Source: Amphibalanus amphitrite (taxonomy: Eukaryota > Arthropoda > Thecostraca > Balanomorpha > Balanidae). From it: a DNA stretch of 64,000 nucleotides. Shown piece by piece: positions 42,938-54,222 of this stretch. The stretch spans positions 558,001 to 622,000 of the forward strand of contig NW_024881826.1 in assembly GCF_019059575.1 (NCBI RefSeq). Direction: 5' to 3'. Within the stretch, counting starts at the first letter, position 1. The number at the start of each line of letters is the position of its first letter. The notes beneath the pieces are model-generated. The model worked only from the letters and a program-made list of their open reading frames with translations, did not search any database and was not told the DNA's origin. The position numbers and the translations under genes were made by a program.

Positions 42938-43695
42938 ATCCTCCCCCCCCCAGTTTTTTTTTTCGCGATAGCTCCGAACACGCAAGCAACAGAGAGCTGA
43001 AGCTAGGCATACCTGACCTTTGATTCAAGCCGGATCTTGTGACAACAACCCGATTTTCAGGTCAGGTCAGGTTACTGACCTACAACGTCATAAGTGGACG
43101 GTCCTCAGATGCCGCAACTTCGCAACACCCTCAGTCCCAGAGGAGCTTTTACAGGGGAATGAAACTTACAGTATGTGCATCTTCTAGAAGTCTCACAACT
43201 TGTACCTCTAGGATTTTTCCTAAACATCACAAGAGGTCAGGTCGGTTACGTGACCTCACCACTATAAGTCAATTGAGAAAAATGAAAATTGCTATTCTGG
43301 CGCCGGGAACGATCTCAAACTATCTCAAGCACACGGATCGTGATTTCATGCACTCCTTGCAAGGTTAGATGCTTCAATTTTGCATTGTTAACGTTGCATG
43401 ACGTCATTTATGGCGTCACTAAGGTCATACGAGCTTTTCGTCAATAACTCCCGATCAAACTGAGCTAGCGAGACGGTTGAGCCACCGATGGACGCAGGAA
43501 GACCTGCCGAATCGAATAATCTGCATCACGACCTCCTTTGACCAATTTCGCGACCTAAGGGTCTCTGACCTGACCTTGACCCGAGATCAACACCTCAAGT
43601 TGACCTCACCCGAACAAAAAGCATACCATTCGATGCGCGTAAGCAAGGCGAGCACGTTGATGCTAAAATCGCGCTCTGCGACTGTTTTTTAAGAA
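42938..43695 (+). mobile_element. Truncated TTAA-family element
   Basis: Begins at a C9 run, then GTTTTTTTTTTCGCGATAGC in place of the usual start. It has GGTCAGGTCAGG (43059), a CAATAACTCCCGATC module (43442) and TCGAATAATCTGC (43515). TTAA ends are missing on both sides. The same interior occurs reversed at 58080-58330. Confidence 0.65.
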
Positions 43696-43701
43696 GTTAC
43701 A

Positions 43702-44140
43702 AGGCGGATCCAGGGGGGCCAACGGGGCCATGACCCCCCCAAGACGGTCAAAGGGGGGGCATACTATGTTTACCCCCCCCCCCCCCCCAAGACATCAGTC
43801 AAGAAAAAAATAAACATTCTCAAACTTCCTATGCTGAAAAACTGAAATATTGCTTTGATGATGCAGTGACCTTACCTTGGGGAAAACGTGAAAAAAACTC
43901 TGCCAACCAGAGTTTGGCAGCCTGATCCGCGCGCAATGAAGCGTTTCATTCGAAACAAAATACGAATCATGGGCAGATCATGGTACGATTAGATGTATCC
44001 AATGCATGAGATTACGTCACTAGCTCATGACGCCTGAGCAGCCAGAGCTGTGGAATAGGATGATGTTATCGGTCAAAACACTCTTGTTTCGAAAGTTGCG
44101 CTCACAAGTGGTAAAAAATGAACGACGTCATTGGTTTATT
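43702..44140 (+). mobile_element. Truncated copy of the CACTGGCGGATCCAGG element
   Basis: AAGGCGGATCCAGGGGGGCC, then GGCCATGACCCCCCC, matches the left end at 1655-1740 but lacks its first few bases. No right end before the TTAA element at 44141. Confidence 0.55.
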
Positions 44141-45085
44141 TTAACCCTCGCCCATGTAGGGGGGGGGTTGGTGCAACCCCCCCCTGAGGTTTTTCGGAAA
44201 TAGTGCAAAAACGGCGGCGCGCAGCGCCGCCAAATTTTGGGTACCTTATGGGGCAAATCTTGCGCATCTTTTGATAAAAAAATTTTGACCGGGTCATGTC
44301 AGGTCACGGAGTTATGACGTCACAAAGGGAACAGCCTCCGGCTGGATTTTCACAAACTGAGTGCCAACGCCCGAGGTTTCCTGCCGGTGGTACGGACATC
44401 GGTTGATGGATCGTAATGAAACTTCCCATGCATGTTGGGGCAAGTATTGGCTATCATATGGTATAAGAAACTTGACCGGGTCAGGTCAGGTCACGGAGCT
44501 ATGACGTCACAAGAGGAACAGCGTCCGGTACTATTTTTGAAAAGCGCCCGAACCACTATTTTGCTAATTCTTGTCACCTCAATGGGAATATGCAGCAATA
44601 TTAGCTTCTATAGGGAGCAAATGGACATCCCAAATCCAAAAATACAATCAGATTTCAAAAATTTAAATTTTGATTTTTCGAATTTCTGCCGCCGACTGTG
44701 ACCTTGCCGACTTCCGGCGCTCCCAACGCGCCATTTTTAGAGCTAGGGAAACGAAATACATACCAAACGATAGAGAATTGATCAAGGAACACGATAGTGA
44801 AGGTTTCAAGTCGATATCTCCCACCGTTTTGCCGCAATCGCCGCGGAAAATTTGAAAAAGTCTATTTTTCCGAAAATTTGACCTTTGACCGGTCAAAAGT
44901 AGGTCAAATGTTGACCTAGGACCAAAAAATATACCACCAATCGCGAGATCTCGGCGAGAGCAATCCGTTGGTCTTTTCCGCTAAGCTCTACAACGCTCCG
45001 TTTTCAAACGCCAAGGGGGGGGTCGCACCAACCCCCCCCCTGCATGGGCGAAGGTGGCAGATCGCCGTTTACGGGCGAGGGTTAA
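44141..45085 (+). mobile_element. TTAA element (CCCATGTAGGG subtype)
   Basis: TTAACCCTCGCCCATGTAGG at 44141; right end GGGCGAGGGTTAA. Hairpins GGGGTTGGTGCAACCCC (left) and GGGGTCGCACCAACCCC (right). Left single, then GAGGTTTTTCGGAAATAG; right doubled (CCTGCATGGGCGAAGG, spacer, ACGGGCGAGGG). Confidence 0.83.
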
Positions 45086-45480
45086 CCCTCGCTGGCACAG
45101 GATTGATGCAGCCCCCCTAAGGTTTTTCGCAAATAACTCGCGTAAAAAGCGGCCGATCACGACGAACCTTTCAGTACCTTCGGGTTGATCAATTTTACAC
45201 CTACCCCTAAAATTTCATGACCCTGACCCAAATGACCTTTGAACTGTGACCTATCTTTCGAGACAATGTTTGGCCGTAATAGCGATTTGGCGTATGTCAT
45301 CCCGCATTAGCCGCGCGTTTGCCGTCTTTTCGTGGTTTCAAACGTTCAAACATGTGATATGATGTTGGTCCCATACACTAGGGTGGGTGTCAAGGACAGG
45401 TCAGGTCACTGACCTTTGATGACCTCGGTTCACTTTTTCGAGTTGTACATGTTTCTGGGCTAGTTTTTGGAGCGGAATTC
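45082..45480 (+). mobile_element. TTAA element, left part only
   Basis: TTAACCCTCGCTGGCACAGG, then AAGGTTTTTCGCAAATAACT, begins at the TTAA shared with the previous element. GGTCAGGTCA at 45400. No right end found; the boundary near 45480 is approximate. 45481-45782 is unrecognised. Confidence 0.7.
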
Positions 45481-45782
45481 GAATTTAGCAACCATTTGAA
45501 CATTTACGAAATAGTTTTGGTGCCTTCGTAACATGTTACGTAGCTGTCAGAGGCAGCTGACTCACCGTGGTTAGTACGAAGTAACTGGACGGGCAGGCGA
45601 GCTAGTAATTGTGTTTTTCCTTTCTATTGTATACGGCCTCGACTGGCGGGTCCTTTGAGCCGCGCTATTAGAGTTCAGTGGTTACATACGAAGCAAATAC
45701 CGCCGTCAGGAAAACAAATGTAAACAAAACATCTCAGGTAGTACCTTTTCTTGTTATTGCTTCTATACTTTATATATCGAGA

Positions 45783-46960
45783 ATGGACGTCGGCTTAAGT
45801 TTGGCCCAAGCCGAGCTATTAATGATTGAATATGACGAGGAGTGCCGTCCGAAACGTCGGCACAAGGGTTGGGTCGCTGATGTGAACCGCCGCCGCTGAG
45901 CTCAGGGTGAATTTTTCAACCTCGTTCAAGAGCTGCGTACCAGCGATCCTGAATGGCACCGCACCTACATACTTCCGGATGGCCCGCAACACTTTCACTG
46001 CGGCCTTGACTTTCACCTTTGAGCTTCTTCTAAGCAAGATCGGGTCAAATATCACTATAAAACACACCAACTTCAGAGCCCATCGACGCCGCGCAGCTCC
46101 TGGCCGTTACGCTTCGGTACCTGGCGTCAGGAATGGAGTTTTCGGCTCTGGCTCCCACGTACCGCCTGGGAGAGAAGACGGTCCGCGCCATAGTTTACGA
46201 CACGTGTGCCGCGATCATCGCCGCCGTCGGTCCGGAGGTGTTGGCCTCCCCTACTCGCCACACCTGGGAAAGGAGCGAGGCCCACTTCCGAGACCGGTGG
46301 AACTTCCCGAACTGTGTGGCCGCGCTGGACGGGAAGCATGTTGTCCTGCAGGCGCCAGCCAACACCGGAAGTGAGTACTACAACTATAAGCACACCTTCA
46401 GCACTGTTCTGGCCGCCGTGGACGGCGACTATCGATTCGTGTACGTGTCGGTGGGAAGAGCCGGCAGGGAATCGGACGGCGGCGTATTCCGCCGCAGCGA
46501 CCTGACCGCCGCCCTCCGAGACGACTCTGCAGCTGCCGCCGCCCAAAGCCCTGCCTGGGACCAACGCTATCATGCCGCACGTCGTCATCGCCGACGAGGC
46601 GTTCCCGCTCACCACCGCTATCATGCGGCCGTATGACGTTAGACGTATCCCAGGCGTACAGAGGCAAGGCTTGAAGTCCGAGCCACGGTATTGAAGTACC
46701 GCCTCTCGCGGGCTCGTCGCATCGTGGAAAACACTTTCGGCATTCTCGCACAAACCTGGCGGATGTATCGTCGGCCAATGAACGTAAACGTCCAGCACGT
46801 CTGCAAGATCGTGCACGCCACGTGCATTTTGCACAACTTCCTCCACGCGGACGAAGTCGTCGCACTGCAGGGAAGGCTTGAACTCGACCAGCAAGATCGA
46901 GCCACCGCCCCGGCCCAAGGCCCTATATACGCGAGAGGGTCGTCCGGCGATTCTACCTGA
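45783..46960 (+). pseudogene. PIF/Harbinger transposase, decayed
   Basis: Reads as a HARBI1-type DDE transposase in broken frames. N-terminus MDVGLSLAQAELLMIEYDEE, then GWVADVNRRR and an in-frame TGA, then GEFFNLVQELRTSDPEWHRTY. Next comes a shift at the TACATAC duplication near 45965 (then FRMARNTF), another near 46040-46130, and an open stretch from 46133 with WNFPNCVAALDGKHVV (first Asp 46328), YYNYKHTFSTVLAAVDG and a SDGGVFRRSDL block. One further shift near 46527 precedes VIADEAFPL (second Asp 46593), and one more precedes KYRLSRARRIVENTFG (Glu 46727) and CILHNFLH. All three catalytic residues remain. At least five lesions. No TIR or TWA duplication was found, so the element's borders are unknown; a once-domesticated copy cannot be excluded. 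Confidence 0.85.
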
Positions 46961-47184
46961 TCGTGACGTCATCTGGGGGCAAGTCTTACGTCCCGTTTGA
47001 GTCCCATGTAAATGGGCGATTTTTGAAGCACTGTAGAACTGCTAAAAAATAGCACAAAACTAGGTGCATCATCTGAAAGACGAGACATTTTTCTTCGAAT
47101 TATCTGAGATCAGTTTTTCACTAAACCCATTAGTTTTTCCGAAAATGTGTAAAAAAAGCCCCCATGCCTCCGCAGTCTCCCTTC
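46961..47184. other. No gene recognised
   Basis: Short spacer between the Harbinger relic and the SINE head. Confidence 0.4.
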
Positions 47185-48890
47185 CGCCGGCCGCTGCGCC
47201 GCCGCGGTAGCAGGGCCTCGGCTAAGGAATTTTGACTGGTGGGCCACTTGGGCAGCGACATGGACTGACCTTCGTAGACATAGCCCCCCCCCTCCCATTT
47301 TCGATATCTCCCCAGATCTGGGGAGAAATCGCAGAATAAAGTGGAATTCGGCCACTTTATTCTGCAAAAAACGTGAGGATGGCATTTAAAAAAAGTAAAA
47401 AAAAAAACGGGGCTCGACCCCCTCCCTCCCCCCCGACTCTTCAGAGAGAGGAGAGAGTAGGGACCCACATCCCTCTCAGTGGTGATGCTCCCGCGGTGCA
47501 CATAAAATCGCACAAGCATGCACAAAATATTGACGCAGATTATAAAACTTTGGACGATAACTTACGGCCAGTCAGATGTTAAAAATCAGCGAGCCCTGAG
47601 TGGATCGCTCGCCGACTAGTCGGAGATTCGGAAGCGCTCGGACGGGATCGGGCGTTGTCGGGTGGATCGGGAGGATTTGTGAACAGCACGAGTGCAACTT
47701 TAAATATATAAAGTGGGTTGTAGCAGGAACCCCAAAAGGAGGTTGTAGCAGCAACCCCAACATCTCTGAAAATGATCATAAGCCTATTAGTGTCGCATGG
47801 AAAACTGACTCAAAAGCCCAAGCGCACTGCGCAACCACAATATTTTCTAAATAAGTTATGTACACTTCTGATGAACAGTGTCCCAAACTTCAGATTTCTC
47901 TTGGGTGTCTGAGTGGAAAATTCTAGCCACCCAAAATGTGAGAGCGGAAAATTATCCATTATTATTCTTGAGAGTCATCTTCAGCCCAAATGAGAAAATT
48001 TTGGAACGCTGACTGTGAACGGTTCGAAATTCGTCCGACTGGTCAGATGTGTGAATGTAAGCATCATACCGGTCGTGAAGACGCATAATATCGCTTGCAG
48101 ACTTCAATCGGCTGGAAGTCGCCGACACTACCTCTAGTTTGATGCATTAGGTATAGCTATTATGCATGACTCTGGCTTATATCGTGTCTATCGGCGAGCC
48201 GTCTGAGATCGCTCGCAGGCTTATTCCCGACCGTCTGAACTGGTCTGCTCTTTATTCGTAGTTTTTCTTGTAACCGACTGGTCTGCGGCAGATGCTTATG
48301 TGACTTTTTTACCCCAAGAGGATATTGCAAACAATAGGTTGAAGTTTTTCACAAGAATATGTTTCACCGATGGGTACTTTGCAGCCTGAAAATGTACCTA
48401 CGATAAGATCTGCTAATTCAATTTGAAATGTGAAAAATGTGAAAACTTATATTTTCGGAAAATTACTGGTGGGCCAAATCTTTGAGGCTGGTGGGCCATT
48501 TCGGGTCACTGGTGGGCCATTTGGCCCACCAGTTAACATGTTAGCCGAGGCCCTGCGCGGTAGCGTAGTGGTTAGGATGCCTGCACCGTGATCCAAAGAT
48601 CGTGCGTTCGAATCTAGGCGCGGGACGGAAGGCTTATATGAGTCAAAATGGCGGTGTAAGCCCAGCACCAGCCAACCAACCACATACACATCACAGTGCC
48701 CAATTCAACATTCACACGTAACGCAGACAGATATGGCCCTCGGCTCACAGCCCAGCCTCCATTTACCGCTGAACGAACGGCATCTAAAAGGTTCTTGAGA
48801 TGATGTGCATTCTGAGCTGAAGGCAGAAAGAGAAAAAAACGGCAGCATTGATGCGTCTTCCTCCTATAGAAATTAAATTTGGCGGTGACA
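47185..48890 (+). repeat. tRNA-type SINE split by a hAT-like element
   Basis: Head: CGCGGTAG ends at 47210; after the insertion it continues at 48556 as CGCGGTAGCGTAGTGGTTAG. Box A TAGCGTAGTGGTTAGG at 48561 and box B GTTCGAATC at 48606 are separated by the usual ~35 bp. The body runs through GGCTTATATGAGTCAAAATG to about 48890. Not a functional tRNA gene, since the T stem does not pair. Transcribed by RNA polymerase III in intact relatives. Confidence 0.72.
47211..48555. mobile_element. hAT-like element (CAGGGCCTCGGCTAA ends), exact 8-bp target duplication
   Basis: CAGGGCCTCGGCTAA at 47211 and TTAGCCGAGGCCCTG ending 48555 are inverted; CGCGGTAG flanks both sides. Subterminal ACTGGTGGGCCA blocks are mirrored too, and 47331-47363 forms a hairpin around GAATTC (CAGAATAAAGTGG...CCACTTTATTCTG). 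1345 bp, no transposase. Confidence 0.85.
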
Positions 48891-49031
48891 TTACTCAGTT
48901 TGCACAATTATTCACAGTTTTGAGATGAAGATTGCGTCTAAGCTAGAAGACGACAGTGAAAAGCTGCATTATCTAGGAACAGAATTTAGTTAGTGCAGCA
49001 AACCGCTCACTATCGTTGCCAGTTGTATGTA

Positions 49032-49813
49032 CAGGGTGTCCCAAAATTAATGTCCACTCTTCCACAACCTTTGTTTTGCCTTCTACTGCGCAATATCAAT
49101 ATAATTTCACCGGTACTGGCTCCCAGACCATATACGCTACATTCTAGCCACGAATTTACGCCTGGGAACAAGCTAGGTCGCGGCAGGAAGACTTCCGCCA
49201 GCCGGGTATGGCGCAGATCGTCATCGCGAAGTGCGGAGCTAAAGACGGGCTTATCCACAAGGAAACAGGCAAGGAGGCTTATTGCCAATAGTCATCCAGT
49301 CTTCAAATTGATAATCCATCGGTACCGGAGGATGTCTCTAAAGCTGAAGCCCAACAAGCCACGTTTCCAGCCGAAAACTTCTGCTGAACATGTCCAGGGC
49401 CATCTTTCAACATACGGTCTCGCTTTCAACAAGTCGGCGCCCCGGCACATCGAGATAGAACGACGAAGGACTGGTATAGATCGAACTTCCCAGCATTCTG
49501 GAAGAAGGACAAATGGCCGGTGAATAGCCCCACCTGTTGCCGATAGAAAATCTTTGGGCGACCGTCCTGTGTAAGAGGTGAGCAAAACGGCGCCAGGATA
49601 ACCTGAACGCACGCTGACCAGGAACGTTCGATCTATCTGGTCCAAGATCAGTCCACAGAAGCTAGACATGTTGATGTCTGAGGCCCCGGACCGTATGCTT
49701 GCCTGCATCAGGGAGAAGGTGGGATGCATATGTAAGAAAAGCGCGCCTCTTATGTTTGTTATTTTCATGAAATTGTCGATGGAAAGGTGTGACATTATTT
49801 TTGGGACACCCTG
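49032..49813 (+). mobile_element. Mariner element, 782 bp, decayed transposase
   Basis: TA plus CAGGGTGTCCCAAAATTAAT at the left and ATTATTTTTGGGACACCCTG plus TA at the right: matching inverted ends with the TA duplication. Plus-strand codons near 49430 read AFNKSAPRH. After a one-base shift, DRTTKDWYRSNFPAFWKKDK follows, then WPVNSP: the second-Asp and third-Asp regions of a mariner transposase. The DNA-binding half is deleted, hence the short length. Inserted into the BEL/Pao gag region. Confidence 0.85.
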
Positions 49814-50365
49814 TATATTGAGGACGGCTATGAGCAGGCAATGCTAATCCTACGCGAACGTTATGGTCAGCCGAGCACTATTGCAGCGGCGTTCATGGAT
49901 AAAATTAATGACGAAGAACGAATGGACTTTGGAAATGGTGAAGATTTGGACAAATTTGCGCTTCTTCTGATGAGCTGTAAAAATGCATTGGGAAATGCAT
50001 CCCATTTAATTAGGCTACGGAATATTACAGAAAAACTCCCTAGCTTACTTCGAAATAGATGGCGCAGGCGCGTCGATGATCTCGTAGAAACTCATGGGCG
50101 CTCCGCAGTTTTTGAAGACCTAGTCGAATTTGTGATGAAAGAGGCGAGAGTCGCTACAAACGCATCTTTTGGGCAGCACATGTACGATGGCACAAGGCCG
50201 TATAAGAGAGGTAGAATCATCCCGCGATTTCCAATGGACCGGTCGCTAAGCATTAGCGTGACGTCACTGGTGGAGACCGCGCGGCGCCCGGCTCCAAGCC
50301 GTACGTCTGGTATATTTGGCACTTTATCGTTGTTATTACTGAACGTAACGACAACTAATGACTCT

Positions 50366-50649
50366 TAATAACTTTTTTACCCACCTAAAGCTGATTTCCT
50401 TGCCGATGCATTGGCGACCCGAGCCCCAGGGCTGACAATCTTGGGATATGGGTCGGATGGGCGACCTCGCGACGGGAGAAGGAACGATTGCAATTGTCGT
50501 GGCCCGCACCGCCAATTGCATTCTCTATCTGCACCCGGAGGGGGGAGGGGGCACGTGCCCCCATCGGATCAGGGGGCCTCTCGGGCCCGAGGGGCCCTGC
50601 GACGCCAATTGGCGGCTGAGGGTCCACGCTGGCATTTTCGACTCAGAAG
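50366..50649. other. Unrecognised sequence inside the BEL/Pao fossil
   Basis: Contains a G-run and C-run inverted motif GGGGGCACGTGCCCCC near 50548. No coding signal. Origin unknown. Confidence 0.4.
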
Positions 50650-51183
50650 CAGGGCTGCGGAGTCGGAGTCGGAGTCGGAGTTGGAGTCGGTCGGAGTCGA
50701 CAGTTCTGCTTGGAGTCGAAGTCGGAGTCGGAGTCGCCAAAATCTTACCGACTCCGACTCCGGAGTCGGAGTTAACGCTGCATGGCTCAACGTCAATTTG
50801 ATTTGACGTTGTGCACCTGTTTAATTGACGATACTGCGCTAGAAATTAGATTTTGTCGAAAAAAGGCAATTTTGCCGTTTTGGACGAACGTTTTCAGCGA
50901 AAGCAGCAGAAGACGGTGAAGTCCCCAGAGCCTGCTTCTTAATTCTGCACGCTATTTTTAATGCATAATTGCAAGGCATAGCCTTGGAACGCACAAGAGA
51001 TGGTTTCAGGCAAGATAAAAACATCTCCGTTATGAACTTCAATATCATGATATGGATTTTAATAGAACCGTCCGCCGTCCGGAGTCGGAGTCGGAGTTGG
51101 AGTCGGAGTCGGAGTCGATTTTTGAAGTCGGAGTCGGAGTCGGAGTCGGAGTCACCCTGAAATCCATCGACTCCGCAGCCCTG
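50650..51183. mobile_element. hAT-like MITE with (GGAGTC)n arms, exact 8-bp target duplication
   Basis: CAGGGCTGCGGAGTCGGAGT at 50650 and GACTCCGCAGCCCTG ending 51183. CTCAGAAG flanks both (50642-50649, 51184-51191). The subterminal regions are hexamer arrays of GGAGTC (50661-50770, 51078-51155). 534 bp. Confidence 0.85.
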
Positions 51184-51189
51184 CTCAGA

Positions 51190-52100
51190 AGGGCCCCACA
51201 GGGTTCGAAAGAACACCTTATGTGCTCCGAATAGCCACACTTCTCTCCATAAAAGCCACACACCGGCTTTTTATTGTTCCTTGTCGGCATTTGAGGGCCC
51301 CTTGCCGGCCTCTCAGGGCCCATTGGCGACCTCTGAGGGCTACTTGCCGGCCTCTGAGGGCCCTTACCGGCCTATCAGGGACCAGCAGTTCGAAGGGTTC
51401 CACACACACCTGTGATGGCCCCTTAACCCAATGGTTGAAGGCCCCCACAACGGCGCCTGCGAGGGCCCTCACCGGCGGCTGTGAAAGCCCCAAACCGGTG
51501 CCCAGCTGAGGGCCCCACACTGCCACCTCTCAGTTCAACCGGCACCCCCAAACCAGTGCTTCTTAAGGCCATATATCGGCGGCTCTGAGGGCTCAACGCC
51601 GGAGCCTCTGACGGCCTAAGACGGGACCTTCGCATCGGACGGTCACTCACCGGTGACTTTTGAGGGCCCCACACCGACGACTCTGGAGGGCCCCAGCCGG
51701 CGTCTGAGAGTACCTTGCTGGTCTCTGAGGACTCCACAGGGCTCCTGAAGACACCGCAGACCTCTTGAGGGCCCCTTGTCGGTCTCTGAGGGCCCCTGTC
51801 GGTTTATAAAGGGTTCGAGCCAGCAGCTTTAAGGGTCCCACACCCGACTGTGATGACCCCCACACTCCACTGTCCACTGTCTCTGAGGGCCCACAATGGT
51901 AACTGTGAGGACCTTCACCGGCGCCTCTGAGGGCCACACACTAGCACCTCAGAGGGCCCACAGTGGCACCTCTGGGGCCCCGCACCAATGCCTCTGAGGG
52001 CCTCACACCGGTACCTACTACCTACCTGTGAGGGCCCACACCAGTGCCTCCAAAGGCTTCATAACCGACGGCCCTGAGGGCACTACACCGGTGATTTTTG
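51190..52100. repeat. Degenerate CCTCTGAGGGCCCCACACCGG array
   Basis: About 30 imperfect units of 28-32 bp; similar in style to the arrays at 1978-2605 and 22780-24010. Open frames are artefacts of the repeat. 52101-52703 shows nothing further except a CCAGTGACGTCACTGG palindrome. Confidence 0.75.
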
Positions 52101-52682
52101 GGGGCCAACCGAAGGCACAACACAATCCCTTAGTCTCGCTGAGTTTCTATCCCAATCCCATACCGGCTTCTATCCCAATTCCGGCTCAACTAATTAGCAG
52201 CCCCCCCCCCATGGGTCAGCAGCGCCGCGCCGGTGTAGGTGCCGGGGGCAGGCACCATCGGGGCGGCAGTCGGCCACGTGCACTCAATGGTTAGCGCTTA
52301 GCACCGGCGGCTAGCGCACGCCCGGCGTGTTATCGGCCGTGAGCCGCTCCAAAACGGCTGCAGTAACTGGTCGATATAGGCAGTAAGCAGATGAGGAGAT
52401 GCAGGTGGATTGATGACCGGCAAGCTCTTGTGTTTTACGAGGGCGAAGGGTCGAAGTCGGCTGCTAAGCCGTGAGCGGATTTTATCAGATGCCGGTTCAT
52501 TATGACCTGTATCCGGGTCCTGGTCCGCTGGCGCACTCTTGGAGAGCCGAATCACAGCAAAACTCCATCCATGACTGTATCTATAGTCTATACGGCTTGA
52601 TACGGCTTACGCTTTTCTGAAAACGTCTGCGTTTGGCCTTCTACGGGCTCGGCCGGCCGGCCGGCCCCCGATTGGCGATCCA

Positions 52683-52698
52683 CCAGTGACGTCACTGG
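52683..52698. repeat. 16-bp perfect palindrome CCAGTGACGTCACTGG
   Basis: Centres on TGACGTCA, the CREB/ATF consensus site, 5 bp from the TTAA element. Function unknown; it could be chance. Confidence 0.6.
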
Positions 52699-52703
52699 TA
52701 GTG

Positions 52704-53898
52704 TTAACCCGCGCCCAGCTGGGGGTCCTGGATTTCCACGCCCTGCTGGGGGGGGGGTGTTTGAACACCCCCCCTTGTAACTCGGCTCCTGGGCCACGTA
52801 GCGATACGCGGAAGGCGGCGTTCGAAAGAGCGTCAAAAATAATGACGAAATCACTTCGGTCAATTTTTTGGTCAGGTCAAAGGTCAGGTCACCAGAGGTC
52901 ATTGAAGGCAAAATTTCGCCGATTTCCAGGTCGAATGTCGACAATTTCCAAGAAGCCAACGCATAACTCGGGAACCAATAGAGCTACAGCGCCGCGGAAA
53001 AGCGCATTCGATAGCCCTATTAACGCCCTTTCTGAGTAATACTCTCAGATTTGACCTAACGTCAACGGTTTTGCCTGCAGGGGGCAAAAACTGCAAAAAT
53101 AGCCGATTTTTTCGGAAACAGTTTTTCTGCAATAACTTTTGACCCAAGCCTTGTACGAGCTTACTTTTACCGGCATCGTGTTTCTCTCGTCAAGACGCAT
53201 CGAAAGAACTATAACTTGACCTTGAAAGGTCAACCTGAAAATTTGACCTCAGGTCAAGGTCATGACCTGACCGGAAAGGGTCATGTTGCATATCAGTCGA
53301 TCCGTATCGTCGAGCTGAACACATCTAAGGCGTTTTCATCGCTCTAGCATGCCTCTATCAAAAGTTATTTGCGAAAAACTGTTAGATACCATTCGTGACC
53401 TTAGATGACCTCAGGGCATAAACAGGGGTCACGGACACCATTTTCATGTTCAGTGTGTCTAAACCACTTGTAATTCAGTGTTTGGGAGTGTTTATAATGT
53501 CTTTCGTCCAAAAGAAGCGCATTTCAATTTTCTCCCATTGACTTATAATGGGGAGGTCGCAAAATTGACCTGACCTTAGGTCATCGATATAAAAATTCTG
53601 AGATATACATTTTGTACATGCTGTTGCTCTTAGCAATCGCTGAAAGTTTCAAAGCGATCGGTCACTCGGTGTAGCTATGACAGACCTTGGAAACTTTTTA
53701 TGAGGTGAGGTCACTTCAAGTGACCTGGTGACCTGACCTTGAATGACCTTGGTCTGAAATTTTCACAACATGTGTAGAATTGATGTATGATAAGGTGTAC
53801 CAAAAACGGCGGCGCTCCGCGCCGCCGTTTTTGAGATATTCGCGAAAAACCACAAGGGGGGGTGTTCAAACACCCCCCCCCAGCAGGGCGCGGGTTAA
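52704..53898 (-). mobile_element. TTAA element, GTTTGAACACC hairpin subtype, copy 3 (reversed)
   Basis: TTAACCCGCGCCCAGCTGGG at 52704 and CAGCAGGGCGCGGGTTAA ending 53898. Reverse complement of copies 1 and 2 throughout. Here the doubled box is at the left and the single end at the right, as the polarity rule predicts. Confidence 0.86.
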
Positions 53899-54222
53899 GC
53901 TGATTGGCGAATAATACATGGGGAGAACCGGGACGACATCCCCCTGCGATGGCAGTCGAGGAAACGGTAAGAAGCATATTAATGGATCATTTTCTATGGT
54001 ACAAAATCAGGAGTCACTAGTAATAGCGATACACGCGCATGATTATTCGACACGTTTGTTTTGCGGGGACAACTCGCATTACCTCCCCGAGTGTGCTAAG
54101 CTGAAGGAGTTGTCGGCAGAAGAAAAGAAGTCATTTGTTATTAGAAATTCATTTTGCTTTGGGTGCCTTCGCAGTGGTCACAGCCCACAGGCGAAGTTTG
54201 TGCCGCCAGAGACCGGTAAGAT

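Noticed and set aside
48551-48625. Functional tRNA gene
   Set aside because: The T stem does not pair and the apparent acceptor stem partly derives from the adjacent insertion; it is a SINE head.
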